Positions 11,331 through 22,824 of a DNA stretch of 64,000 bases are shown one piece after another. Position 1 is the stretch's first letter; each line of letters starts with the position of its first letter. The notes below the pieces were generated by a model. The model searched no databases. It was not told the origin of the DNA and saw nothing but the letters and a program-made list of their open reading frames with translations. A program made the position numbers and the translations under genes. Source of the DNA: Ulota crispa (Eukaryota; Streptophyta; Bryopsida; Orthotrichales; Orthotrichaceae); contig OY987245.1 in NCBI GenBank assembly GCA_963920765.1, positions 24,692,727 through 24,756,726 on the forward strand. The letters are read 5' to 3'.

Positions 11331-12075
11331 ACTGTAGGGTAGTTGCAAGAAGCACTTCACAGTTTTGTCTCAAACGCCCTTAAAATTGGTAGTACTATGT
11401 AGTACTATGAGCTTTTAGAATAATATTTTAAAAAATAAAATAAAACATGGACAATTTGTAAAGCACTTAAAATAGTATACTTGTGAAAATTTAAACCTAG
11501 AAATTTTTTATTCTAAAAGTTATGCACAAAAAAAAAATCACCAACAAAAAGCCAATTTCTTTCTTGCTTTTCAAAAAATAGTAAAATAATTCAATAAAAT
11601 AAAATAAAAATTGTCCATGTTAGAATCCATTAAACACATTCACATGGTACAATTGCTTTGCCGAGGAATTTCTTCATATTTTGCCAATGAAGGGAAATAA
11701 GATGTCCACTTTGAGACAATGTAGATGCCATGGAATTTATAATTTTACAAAACCCTTCTACAAATGTACGTAAGCATGTTCCATAAACAACATCCTTGAT
11801 TTATAGCCCTATAAACGCTTTTTTGGACCCAAAATAGTACTAAAAACCCCCAAAATGGCCAAAGTAGATACCTATTTGGGGGTTGTTCAAAAATAGTAAA
11901 ATATTTTTAAAAAACCGCAAAAATTATGGAAGGTCTATAACTATGACATGTACTTTCCTCTAAAATTTTAGCTAAAAAAAACTTGCTGCGCAAAAGTTAC
12001 AAGCCAAAAAGCACCTGCAAGAGGTGAAGGGGACAAAAATTAGTACAAGTGTTTCTTGCAATCACCCTATAGTAA
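11331..12075. mobile_element. TIR element, family unassigned (about 745 bp)
   Basis: CTGTAGGGTAGTTGCAAGAA at the left pairs with the complement of TTCTTGCAATCACCCTATAG at the right, followed by further imperfect pairing (GTTTTGTC / GGGGACAAAAA). An internal inverted pair, CATGGACAATTT with AAAATTGTCCATG, lies near 11448 and 11605. I could not define a convincing TSD. Confidence 0.45.
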
Positions 12076-12119
12076 TTTTCAACAGTAATTACTGCAATAA
12101 AAATTTATAAGGGGATTAA

Positions 12120-13062
12120 CCCCTAAAGCCCTACGGGTGTTGCAGAGAAAAATAAGATCAAAATTGTCATTTTTTTTATGATTTATTTAAAATTCAAAAA
12201 AAAAATTGAGTTTCAACCATACAAAAGTGTAATATACAAGTAATGCAATGTGTGATAAACACTTCAGCCCAGTTGATTGCATAGATTGTAAGATTATAAT
12301 GTTTGAAGTGAGAAAAACAACTTATTTTCATTCTTGCAAAACAAGGTCAGCAAACTTCAAGCCCTTCTAAAGTAAAATGTTTGCTCTACACAAAAACAAG
12401 ATTTTTGACCATTCCACAAGTATATGATGTTAGGTTCACTCACAAAAAATTTCAGAAGCAAATATAGAATCTAGCTTATTCTAAATCACCTTGTAATGCA
12501 AGGAGGTTCAGCAAATTGGCTATACACTAGTTATTTTTTCATGATTTCTAGCACAATGAAGAAGTCTTTTATTTGAAATCTCAATGGTGAAGAGTTAGAG
12601 ACAAACATTAGGATTTAGGAGAACGCAAAAAAAATTCAAGAGCTTTGGATCTACAAATTGAAAGATAATAGGGCATGAAGTTAGAACAAAATATTTTTTC
12701 TTGAAACGGCCCACACATAGTTAACAAAGTTTGATTCCCTTCAAAATGTGATGTGAGAGCTCAATTATTACTATTTTTTGACAATTGTACACCATATTTT
12801 ATTAGTTACATACATGCCAAGTTTCAAAAGTTAATGAGAGTTTTAGCATAAGATTCTCCAAAGATGCCCAAATTGCCAAAATTCTTTTGGGCAGCATAGA
12901 TGTTTACTTGAGCATCTGATAGGAGTTTTTTCTTTTTCACACAAAGGTAATCATTGTGTGCACCTTGTTTCCAAATTTCAAAAACATCCACCAAAAATTG
13001 ACTTCATAGGAACCTACCCAAACTTTCAACCCACTATTGAACAAACTTTTATGATTTAAGGA
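12120..13062. mobile_element. TTAA-flanked piggyBac-like element (943 bp)
   Basis: TTAA at 12116-12119 and 13063-13066. The left end is CCCCTAAAGCCCTACGG. The right end is weaker, with reverse complement TCCTTAAATCATAAA. The length matches the 931-bp and 927-bp elements at 1400 and 17120. The right boundary is less certain than the left. Confidence 0.45.
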
Positions 13063-13139
13063 TTAACTACAACAACAAATTTGCGGAAAAATAAACTAGC
13101 AACATCTATGTTGTAAACCATGTGAAATCACACAACATA

Positions 13140-13390
13140 TTGCAGTTGTAATCCATTTGTAAACCAATTGATATACAATATAAAAGCAAACACTCCAGTT
13201 GCAACTTAGTTACACAACAAATGCAATTTAGTTGCAATCTAATTGTACTTTAATTATAATTCAGATGCAATGCAGATGCAATTTAATTACAATGCAATAA
13301 CACAAAGGTGCAGCATAACTGCATTACAATCATGCCATAATTGCAAACAAATTCTAGCTTAATTGTAAACTAATTGCAACAAAATTGTCA
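13140..13390. repeat. Degenerate short tandem array rich in TTGCAA / AATTGCAA
   Basis: Many imperfect units of roughly 12 bp contain TTGCAA, ATGCAATT or AATTGTAA on either strand. A similar 12-bp motif forms the small array at 649-696. Confidence 0.5.
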
Positions 13391-14847
13391 ACCAAGTCAA
13401 AGAAAAGCACAAATTATTTGCAAATCAGTAGCCATTTTATTGGAATTCAATTACAAGCTAGGTGCAAGACAAAATTATTTAAATTTTATAGTCTAATTCA
13501 ATTTCAGTACAGTTGCACATTATGCTTTACAAATTATAAATACATGCTGATTGTAATTCAACAACACATGTTTTTCTATTACAAAACAACAATGTGTTTA
13601 TTGCAAAGAACATGTATATTGATCCTACAAACAAACTTAAAAACAACCTATCTACCTCTTCAAAATCTTGTTAATGTAACAAACTAAAATTGAAAAATGT
13701 AACCACTTTAAAACTTCAGTTTCGTCATTGCATTTGAGGAAACACCATTCTTCATCACTACTAGCTTGTTGTTGTTGTTTAAAATATGAGCAACACATCC
13801 ACAAAAGAGCTTCACGCAAATTAATCTTAAAATGGTTGTCTAAAACTCATTAAAAGCTGAGGTTTTTTAAAAATAAAATAAAATTCATCACTAACTTGTT
13901 TTAGAAGCAACAACCCTTTTATATATTAAATCATTCATCTGGATGGTTTGATATTTTTGAGATTTTTTATGCTAAATCTAAATTTGTCAAAAAAACAAAA
14001 AAAATTAAATTTCATGATAAATCAATAGTCAATCATTGTTTTCAAAATAATAAAGTCAATTTATTTGAACACATGCCGGCATACAACCCTATTTTACTAA
14101 AAAAATTATTAAAACTTCCAAAAAGGCATATTAGTGTAGAAGAAAACACAATTGAAAACTAGATAAAGAGTCACTACAAGTATAAGTTACACCACAAAAA
14201 ATAATACCTTTTGAAATTTGTGCTTTAATATTGCCCTATAGTAAGCACATATCTAATTCAAAGTATACTAAAAATTCCTCCAAACTTTGAATGTGGTTTG
14301 CTTGCCATCATTGAAAAGCTACTAGCACAAAGAAGAGTTGCACAAAACATCAAAAATTTAAATGGACAATAGAATAAACAAAAGGCAAAAAAAATTGAAT
14401 ACAAAGTAAATCTTGGCACAGCTTTGTCATATAAGTGAAAAGACAAAAGAAAGAAAGTAGTCACCCATGTTTTTTTCAAGGGTAGCGGCCACATCTCCAC
14501 CCCACAAATTGTGAAGGGTCCACATAAATCCTAAAACATCAACCCAATTCTAGGGTTGGTTGCCTTTATAATTCAATATAAGGTTTTTTTGGCAAATTTA
14601 ACATCACCAACGTTTTAAAATTTATTTTTATCTCAAAATAAACTATCTACATGCTAAAATCCAAACTATAAAGCATTAGAAACAAACTAATTTGATTACC
14701 TTGAAATTCTTGATCTTAATACAAAAATGTGTTAAATCTTAAAAAAATTTGTTCTTTTTGTCTTCTACCTTAAAAATGATGATTAAAAATGGTAAAAAAA
14801 TTAGTACATAATTGTTTTTAACATACTAAAGCTTCAATCTTAGATAT
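13391..14847. other. Intergenic, no gene seen
   Basis: AT-rich DNA without a supported gene. Open frames of 80-100 codons are low-complexity and have no recognised motif. Confidence 0.5.
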
Positions 14848-15641
14848 AGGAAATTGATATACACACCCGAGTTTGTTATATGTACATCCAAAGGGGGGAG
14901 GAGGAGAGGGGAGGTAGGGGGAGGGGATTTTAGATATTTACCACCAATAAGTTGAATTTCAGAAATTTGAGTTCATATTTAGATTTAGAAACCTTGATTT
15001 AGTTTAGAACCACAAAGAAGGACATAATTGAGCAACACCTAATGGAAAAGCTTAGTTTATTTTACAAAGATTTTTTTTTTATGGATAAGCCTAAAGTTCC
15101 CCACACATGTATAGATATCCCTAATGTTTCAAAAATTGCACAAATATCCTTGGACCATGATTTTCAAACATTTGTTGTATTGTACAAGCCATTGCTTTCT
15201 CCCTTGAGCACATGTTGCTTTTTTTGTTCTATTGCTCTTTAACATTGATCATGAAAAAACTAGCGTGCATAACAAAACAAACGCTCAAAAACTATAGTCT
15301 AAGGGTGTTTGTGCAATTTTTGAAAAACCATAGGTACCTATACAAATATGACAAACTTCAAATGTATCCACACAAAAGAATTCTCTTTTTACAAATAAGG
15401 GTTAAATTATTAGTTGTCCTTCTAGCTAGGATTTTCCTTCAGGTGTTGTACGTTCAATTGTATTGTCCTTTGTGGTTCTAGAATCTAGACTAAATTATGG
15501 TTTCTAAATCCAAATGTGAATTCCAAATTTTCAAATTCAATATGCTAATTGCAAATATTCAAGGTTTATCCCTCCGGGTATACATATAACAAACTCCAAG
15601 TGTACATATAACAAAACCCGGGTGTGCATATATCAATTCCC
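14848..15641. mobile_element. MULE-like MITE family A, interrupted by a nested MITE
   Basis: The ends GGAAATTGATATACACACCC and GGGTGTGCATATATCAATTC are complementary, and long subterminal arms pair throughout. Removing 15069-15386 leaves about 475 bp, similar to the copy at 33614-34025 (412 bp). The flanking direct repeat is imperfect here. The left arm holds a G-rich tract (14893-14927) with several runs of four or more G. Confidence 0.6.
15069..15386. mobile_element. MULE-like MITE family B, nested (318 bp), 9-bp TSD
   Basis: A perfect 9-bp TSD TTTTACAAA lies at 15060-15068 and 15387-15395. The duplicated site corresponds to the single TTTTACAAA in the family-A copy at the window start. 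The interior matches 21290-21601: AAATATCCTTGGACCA-like, AACAAAACAAACGC and GTGTTTGTGCAATTTT blocks occur in the same order. Confidence 0.75.
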
Positions 15642-16535
15642 TTAGTTTATTATTATTAATATTTTTATTATCATTATCACTAGTGTGGCCCACTCAAAGG
15701 TAAGCAGAAATAGGAGATTAGTAATTTATTTGTTGTAAGAAGTACATGCCTTGGGACCATTTTTGGTGTTTTGGAGGGGGCTCTTGGGGGGCTCAAAACT
15801 TTGCAAAAGTTTGAGTACAATTTTTTTGACAAATGATTTGTAATTGCAATTTTCTACGTAGAGTTTTTTTTTGTTTTTTTGAAGCTTTCCAACAACTCAA
15901 CTCATTTATAGGCTTATTTGTTGAAGCTACATTTGAACTACAAAATAGCGTGCTTTTGTACTTGACATACCTCCAGTCTACAAATTGTAAAATACTATGA
16001 AAATTTGTTTTAAAGATTAACAATGTCAAGTACTTCTCAACTTGCAGAATCACAAGATATTTGTTAATTTTGGAAAATGTATTTTCCCAAAACAAACTTT
16101 GGGATATTAAATTTTTATTTTTGTGAGAATATTTTGGTGATTCAAAGTGAGTTTTTTTATAGTTCTTTCAAAATATTTCATTGTTGATATAAGATCTCAA
16201 CAAAATCATCATAGAATTCACTCTAAATCACCTAAAAACTCTTAAAAACAAATTATCCAAGATTCCTAAAATTGGGGTTTTCCCCGACTTAACTAATATT
16301 GCATTTTAACTCATAACTCAAATAATATTGATGAATGAAAATTTCATTGACCACGGACGCAAGGACAATACACAAAGTACATACTATTTAAAAATGAAGC
16401 ATCTTGGGTTCAAATAGTAAAAACTACATTATTAGTTGTTACTAAACCAAAATCTTATTTCATTTTCTTTCATTGATTCCATGTAAGGAGCCAAATTGGC
16501 AATCTAAGACATTTCTAAAAAATGTTGGTTGATTA
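15642..16535. other. Intergenic, no gene seen
   Basis: AT-rich DNA. A segment near 15690-15800 (GGAGATTAGTAATTT followed by a GGGCTC...GGGCTCAAA stretch) resembles one near 32570-32640, so a diverged dispersed repeat is likely. Confidence 0.45.
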
Positions 16536-16850
16536 AGGTAGGAACACCCATAAGCGTGAGTGTCCCCATAACCATCACTTGTAAAATCTTGGAAAATCTG
16601 TGGAAGTTAATAGATGTAATGACAAGAATGTACAACATGTGTACATGAAATCTTAAAAGTGGTTATGGGTGCAATGGCAGTTTGCTCTTTAAAAATTCAC
16701 AACTTATTCTCACAATATCCAAATAATATATTCAAAAGTGCAAACTCATTTTTTTTATATTTCTAATCGAATCCTATAATTTGATAATTGTTTATTAATA
16801 GTCATCATGCTCAAAACCCTTAGTTTGACGTTTATGGGGTGCTCCTACGT
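16536..16850. mobile_element. Stowaway-like MITE (315 bp), TSD TA
   Basis: TA at 16534-16535 and 16851-16852. The left end AGGTAGGAACACCCATAAG pairs with the complement of the right end TATGGGGTGCTCCTACGT. The interior aligns along its whole length with 31474-31786. Confidence 0.8.
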
Positions 16851-17119
16851 TATGTGGTGACATTGACAACAATCCAAACTTTTTTTATATACATCTTTGT
16901 CTAAAGATATATGTATATTTTTACTCGATTTTTTTTGTTGAATGTTGTGTTGGCCTCAGACGCCCCAATATGTCTAAGAGATGATATTGGATTCTTCCGA
17001 GACTTCTTGATATTTTGCTTTATATGAAAGTGTATAAATAATTCATATAAAGATTCAAAGTCATTGATAATTAAGAAAGATCTCAGTATTGCTAGATGAA
17101 TATCTACTTTGAGATTTAA

Positions 17120-18046
17120 CTTCTAAAGGATCAAACATCATTTTTTTTGGCAATATAGCATGTTAGTATTTATAAAAAAATACATAAATTTCCACAAAAA
17201 AATTAGAGGATGTGTGTCTAAGGAGTAGCTTTTTCAATGCAACAATTTTCACTCCATTCCACTTTATATAAAAAAGCTATAAAAAGCTATGATGAAATAT
17301 GTAGTTTTGTTTGAAGTAGGGGCATCACAAGCACCTTTGTTTACACTGTAGCTGAAATTTCAAGATCTTGCCCAAAGGTTGAGGGGCAAGGAATCTTCTT
17401 TGTCAAATTTGATCTAACCTCATTCCATGAATGCAATTGTTTTTTATTACTGCCCTTTACTTTCCCTTTGTTAGAAGTGGCTCTTTACTGATCAAGCTTG
17501 TCAGAACCATGGTTTTTGGCCGATTTCCCTCCATTTTCTCCCCTCCTTTGAAGCTAGCTAAACTCTAAATCTCCACTATTCACATGTTGAAGAGATTTTT
17601 GTATGTGAAAGCTAAAAATTGTTGAAAAAATGGGTTTATAAGAGAATTTTCTTGAAGCTAGTTTCCTATTCTAGTTTTTTAGTATGTGTTCCCAATTTAA
17701 AATGTTATAAAAATGTTTGAACATATGGCCAAGTCTATCAAAAGCATTAACCCAAAGGAGTTCAAGCAAAAAAGTGAGATTAATTGGTGCAAATGCCACC
17801 TCAAATGAGAGCTCCCCAACATTTGAGTGCTTCCAAAAAAAAAATTCTCACTTCAAACCTTATAATCTCACAATTTCTATGGTAAATATTGTTCAAAATT
17901 TTACCACATCATAAATAAATAGTGTACTACTAGGTCCTATGGTAGATTGAACCAAGATTCCATTTCCAAATTTTTGTTGCCTTTGCTATCAAAACAACCC
18001 ATTATGAGTGTTTTTTTGGTGAAACATTGTCAAAGAACTTTAGGGG
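17120..18046. mobile_element. TTAA-flanked piggyBac-like element (927 bp), first of a tandem run
   Basis: TTAA at 17116-17119 and 18047-18050. The left end is CTTCTAAAGGATCAAAC; the right end reverse-complemented is CCCCTAAAGTTCTTTG. The right TTAA is also the left TTAA of the next element. Confidence 0.5.
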
Positions 18047-18050
18047 TTAA

Positions 18051-18679
18051 CCCCTTAACGCCTAAGGGGCTCAACTTGCACCCCTCTAAATCTTATTCAA
18101 AGATGCCCAAGGTTTTTCAAGATTTTTTTCATGTTTATTTTTATTTTTAAATTCTTATTGAAGTCTCTTTTCAACTTCAGAAGTTTGATTTTGAAAATGA
18201 ATTAATATGATTTGTCTATTCAAGATTTTGTGCAAGGGTGACCATTGCAAAGCTTCACTTTCTAGTGTTGAAGGCTCTTGGAAATGAGCCTCAAGTACAC
18301 TAGAACTTGAGAAAGAATTGCATTTGAAACTCAATTAAAAAGATTTTGAGAAGCCAAAAATAGATTGGGGTTATGCATATTATACTTTACATATTCATAT
18401 TCTTTTGGTACCTTCAATTCAAGTTTGAGATGCATAAAGAGGATTGAAAGACTCCAAATCACTGTCACAATTTTTACACCCTCATGGTCAAACATTATAA
18501 TCTTTCAATCCGTGCGTGATATTGTTGTGAATTCTTTTCCTGTGTGATCTATAACATGTCTACCTTGAATTCTTACAATTACACTTCAAAGAAAATTGAT
18601 AAGATTGATCAAAATGACGGCATTTTGTTCACATTCAAGCAAATTTTGAAATACTCAAAATACCATGAGCGTTCAGGGA
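18051..18679. mobile_element. TTAA-flanked piggyBac-like element (629 bp), second of a tandem run
   Basis: TTAA at 18047-18050 and 18680-18683. The left end CCCCTTAACGCCTAAGG pairs with the reverse-complemented right end TCCCTGAACGCTCATGG. It shares both TTAA sites with its neighbours. Confidence 0.6.
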
Positions 18680-18683
18680 TTAA

Positions 18684-19436
18684 CTCTTGAACGCCTAGCC
18701 CATTTTCACCAAAACCAGGCTTTTGGAGATCTACAACTTTGATGCATCATATCTTAGTCAATTGGATGATCCACAAAAAGTGACCATTGAAAATGGTGGA
18801 ACACCTACTTGGAAAAAAGCTTGCAAGTTTTGGGAACAATTGATCGTGGGAGATGGAAGATCTTAACATTTGATCAAACAACACGTGATGACAAAATCTC
18901 AATTTTTGGCAGATAGTTGCTATTTTTTTATTTTTACAAAATTCTGTAAGCCCTTGATTCATCTCAAATTTTGTGGGTAGCAAGATTAATTGTGAATGCA
19001 CACATATGCAAAATATTGAAGATTGGACTTTTTTGAATGCTAAGCTTTAGGGCTTCAAACTGCAATTGCACGGAAAAAGATGACTGGCAAAATCAGTGAG
19101 GATGACCTTGAAAAGGGTCTAGAATATGTTTGAACGCTTGCCAATGAATTCCTTGCTACCTCAAAACACATTGCAAGGAAGCTTGCAAGGGATACTGACC
19201 AATTGTAACTTCTAAGTGCTACTTGCCACCTAGCTTTGTTTTGTGTTCCATGCAATCAAGGCTCCGGAGGTACTTGTACAACATTTGACTTGACTTGTCA
19301 TTATTCCACTTGCATGGACCACTTGAGTACCTTGATAATTGTAGTTTATAGCAAAGTCAAAATTTTAGATCTAGTCCTTCAAAAAGGCTTGTGAAATCTT
19401 GAGAGGCCACATTTGGGCCTCTGGGGCGCACAAGGG
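18684..19436. mobile_element. TTAA-flanked piggyBac-like element (753 bp), third of a tandem run
   Basis: TTAA at 18680-18683 and 19437-19440. The left end is CTCTTGAACGCCTAGCCC; the right end reverse-complemented is CCCTTGTGCGCCCCAGAGG. The next sequence, CCTTTGAGCACCCAATGGG, looks like the left end of a fourth element whose right end I could not find. Confidence 0.6.
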
Positions 19437-19440
19437 TTAA

Positions 19441-19930
19441 CCTTTGAGCACCCAATGGGCCAAAATATGGCCTCTCAATTTTGAAAAAATTCCTTGTTTA
19501 ACCATTATAATCTTTTCAAAGGTACAATGAAAGGATGTGTCCTTTTCCTTGGAGCTCTAGGCCTATGTTCACTACCAATCGGTACGATCAATTTTTGTGG
19601 ATCTCTTTTAGGTGATAGTTTGATTGGAATGAGTTCCAAAGGGTTTGGATTTGAGTGAACTTGTGCTGAGCGCTCAGGAATTAAGAAGAGCAAAGTTGAA
19701 GAGCTAGAAGAAGATTTGATAACCTCAACTTGATTGCCAAAACCAACATAAGTCACAAACCCTACGTCATATCCTTGTCCAACAAATTGCCATTAGTTGA
19801 TTCTATGTTGAGAAAGTGGTTTTGATTTTACATCTACGTAATTACAATAGAAATGAAGCAACCTAAACTGAAAGGCCAAGGTGATCAGACCTAGCCATTG
19901 CCCCTGGCTTGGATGAATGGGGTTGGGGGT
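19441..19930. other. Intergenic; probable left end of a further TTAA element
   Basis: The stretch begins with a piggyBac-like end directly after TTAA at 19437-19440. No matching right end or gene is visible. It finishes at the TATATATA site used by the next MITE. Confidence 0.4.
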
Positions 19931-19938
19931 TATATATA

Positions 19939-20341
19939 GGGAATGACTAGGTAGACACCCCCAACTGCTATGCGGACACCCCTATAGTCCAACCTATTAA
20001 ATATGAGAATATTATTATGCTAAAATATGAAATAAAGTCAAAGCAATTAATTTGCGTATAGTTGTGTTTACAAGCATTGCAAACATACAACAAATTTGCC
20101 TCATTTATGACACAATCAATAGTTAAACCAGTAAATGAAGGGAGCGACTGGTTTAACTCCTAACTCTGTCACAAATGAGGTAAATTTGTTGTATATTTGC
20201 ATTTCTTGTAGACATGTATGTACGCTAAAATATTACTTTGATTTTATTTCATATTTCAATGTAATAATAATCTCAAATTTAATAGGCTGGACTATGAAGG
20301 TGTCCGTGTAGCAATTGGGGGGTGTCCACCTAGTCGCTCCC
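19939..20341. mobile_element. hAT-like MITE (403 bp), relative of 10801-11206
   Basis: Flanked by TATATATA (19931-19938 and 20342-20349), though the low complexity of this site weakens it as a TSD. The TIRs start GGGAATGACTAGGTAGACAC and continue about 75 bp to an ATTAAATATGAG / CTCAAATTTAAT pair. The length and ends match 10801-11206. Confidence 0.7.
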
Positions 20342-20460
20342 TATATATATTGCACATGAGTATATATGGACCAAGGTGGAAAAACTCCATACCTTTAGAA
20401 ACAAAGGTGAAAGTAAAAATTGCCCCTATTTTGGAGTTGGTAAATTTTGTCTATGTTGAG

Positions 20461-20552
20461 GGGTTTTAAACTAAAAAAAAGTTATCTGGATGGGTTTTAA
20501 CTAAAAAAAAGTTATCTGGATGGGTTTTAAACTAGAAAATGTTATTTGGATG
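20461..20552. repeat. Three tandem copies of an about 31-bp unit
   Basis: The unit contains GGGTTTTAAACT, an A-run and GTTATCTGGAT. The third copy is diverged. Confidence 0.75.
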
Positions 20553-21280
20553 CATGTAGATGTGAGTTTAAAAAAACTCAAAGATGAGAAATTTTGAACT
20601 CTCACAATTTTTAAAAATTGAAAAAAAAAAAAAAAACTTTTCCACCTGGCCCCATAAACTCATAAAAGAGTAGTTGACCAAGCTCTAGCTCCCCATTTAT
20701 AAAGGGGGATGGGGTCACAGTAGCAAAAATATGAACCCTCCACAAGGCCCCTAACAACCCCTTTCAAGGGGTCTCCTTAATTGTTTTATTTTGTACTTTG
20801 GGGTAACAAAAATTCCTTACACTCTACTATGCCTTTGAGTACAATCATGGCTCACATTGGCATGTTCAATTTTCATTAGGTGTCACAATTACATGTACAT
20901 ATTACCAAGGTCCTTTTCTCTATATTAAAATCTTCAACCAAGTACTTATGAGTGTGACATTTAGTTACGATTGTGTACAATAGTAGGAGAATAATTAAAA
21001 AATTGTGACATAGTACTAGATTGCCATTTTCTATTCATAGTTTTTGTGATGTACAATAGGAAAGTCATACAAGGTAGAGACACTTCACACAAGTTCTTAC
21101 ATGCTTCTTGTACCTGGCCTAAGTTCAATAAATGTTAAGAGTGTCAAAACTTAAGGGCCTTTTGGAGGGTTCAAAATTTTGCTAATGGTTCACCCTGGCC
21201 AAATTGATAGGCAACCTTATGAGAATATCTAGTGTAGTAACTTGCAGAGGTGGGTTTAGTATGTAACTTAGCCGACCCTA
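20553..21280. other. Intergenic, no gene seen
   Basis: AT-rich DNA without a supported coding region. AACCCTCCACAAGG near 20739 and TTGGAGGGTTCAAA near 21153 are an inverted pair of a dispersed repeat also seen near 32610. Confidence 0.45.
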
Positions 21281-21289
21281 TAAATAAAA

Positions 21290-21601
21290 GGGAAAGTTTC
21301 ATGGATACCCCTGAAATTTGCAATATTTTCATGGATACCCTTGCTTTTTCAGAAATACCATAAATACCCTTGGACCAAAAAATTTAAGCGTTTGTTTTGT
21401 TATGCATGTCACTTCCTTCTCCCTTTGTGCGCACAGTTTTTCTTTCTTATTATGCATGCACACATAAGGAAAAAGGGAAGTGACATGCACAACAAAACAA
21501 ACGCCTAAGTTTTTGGCCCAAGAGTATTTGTGCTATTTCTGAAAAAGCAGGGGTATCTATGAAAATATTGCAAACCTCAAGGGTATTTATGAAACTTTCC
21601 C
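21290..21601. mobile_element. MULE-like MITE family B (312 bp), perfect 9-bp TSD
   Basis: TSD TAAATAAAA at 21281-21289 and 21602-21610. The TIRs start GGGAAAGTTTCATGGATACC and pair for about 60 bp with the right end. The 9-bp TSD fits Mutator-like elements. Confidence 0.8.
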
Positions 21602-21680
21602 TAAATAAAACAACACTTCCTGTTTGGTAGTTGTGAAGTTTTTTTCACCGCTGGAGCCCCGTAAGTCTACCAAGCGCTAA

Positions 21681-22443
21681 GAGCAACTCCACCTGCTTGG
21701 CAAAACTAGGCCGGCAGCGATCTTATGCCGATCCTGTAAGGCTTGGGGCGCTTTTCCTCCCACACTTGCGTGGTTTCTCCCCCTGCATTTTGCCGAAGCC
21801 GGTGTTTTGATTCTTGTGCATGGCATATTAGCTTCATTTGCCGCTCAGGTCTACTGATTTGCAAATTTGTCGTTTCCCTTTCTTGTTTATGTCGCTTCTC
21901 CTTTCTCGGTTTTATCGCTCCCTTATTTTTGTCGTATTTGTCGTTTCTTGTTTCAGCTCACACACGCTAGAGCGGGCGAGTGCGGGACTTCAGACAATTT
22001 CCGTAAACCAACTTTGCTAGGCACGTTTGAAGTGTTGAAATGCCAGCTTTGCAGAGCAGGACAAGTGCTGATACAAGCTGGCATTTCAACACTTCAAACG
22101 TGCCCAGCAAAGTTGGTTTACAGAAACTAACTGATGTCTTGCACTCATCCGCTCCAGCGAGTGTGAGCTGAATTAAGAAACAACGAATTCGACAAAAACA
22201 AGGGAGCAATAAAACCGAGAAAGGAGAAGCAACATAAACAAGAAAGGGAAACGACAAATTTGCAGATCAGTAGACTTGAGCGGCAAATGAAGCTAATATG
22301 CCGTGCACAAGAATCAGAACACCGGCTTCGGCAAAACGCAGGGGGAGAAACCACACAGGTGTGGTAGGAAAAGCGCCCCAAGCCTTACAGGATCGGCATA
22401 AGACCGATGCTGGCCTAGTTTTGCCGAGCAAGTGGAGTTGTTC
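21681..22443. mobile_element. 763-bp near-perfect hairpin (foldback) element, TSD TAA
   Basis: Two arms of 369 bp (21681-22049 and 22075-22443) are reverse complements with scattered mismatches, separated by a 25-nt loop. TAA flanks both sides (21678-21680, 22444-22446). The ends are GAGCAACTCCAC and, complemented, GAACAACTCCAC. A 3-bp TAA/TTA TSD is typical of PIF/Harbinger/Tourist elements, so that superfamily is inferred. Open frames on opposite strands here are mirror images of one another, not genes. Confidence 0.8.
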
Positions 22444-22446
22444 TAA

Positions 22447-22821
22447 GGCCATCTCCATCACGCCCACCAGCCCGCTTTCGGAGCGCCGGCCTAGTAGGAC
22501 ACAGAGACAACCAGCTTCCACCCGGCGCCAATAACGCCAAGTCGGAGGGGCGGCCTGCCGAGTTTCGGACTTCAGCCTTGCCAAATGCTTCCTGGATGAT
22601 GGCCTAGTAAGTAAAAAGCAGGGCGGACGTACAAATGCAATTCTAACACTTGTTGCCTGGAAGGGAGTACAAAAATAGATGTTTGTTGAATCTAAGCAAG
22701 CTAGTGGCCAAGCTCCGGCCCGGATGGGCTTTGAGATCCTCTCTACTACCCCACTGTGCCTCCCCGCCCGGTTGCCTAGCGGGTTGCAACCCCTAGCTTG
22801 GCAGCCGGGGTGTAGATGCTC
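22447..22821. mobile_element. Harbinger-like MITE (375 bp) sharing a TAA with its neighbour
   Basis: TAA at 22444-22446 and 22822-22824. The left end is GGCCATCTCCATCACGCC; the right end reverse-complemented is GAGCATCTACACCCCGG. It is GC-rich, like the hairpin to its left, and uses that element's right TAA as its own left target site. Confidence 0.55.
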
Positions 22822-22824
22822 TAA

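Noticed and set aside
21743..22584. Overlapping frames on both strands with near-identical peptides
   Set aside because: The two arms of the 763-bp hairpin encode the same peptide on opposite strands; this reflects the inverted repeat, not genes.
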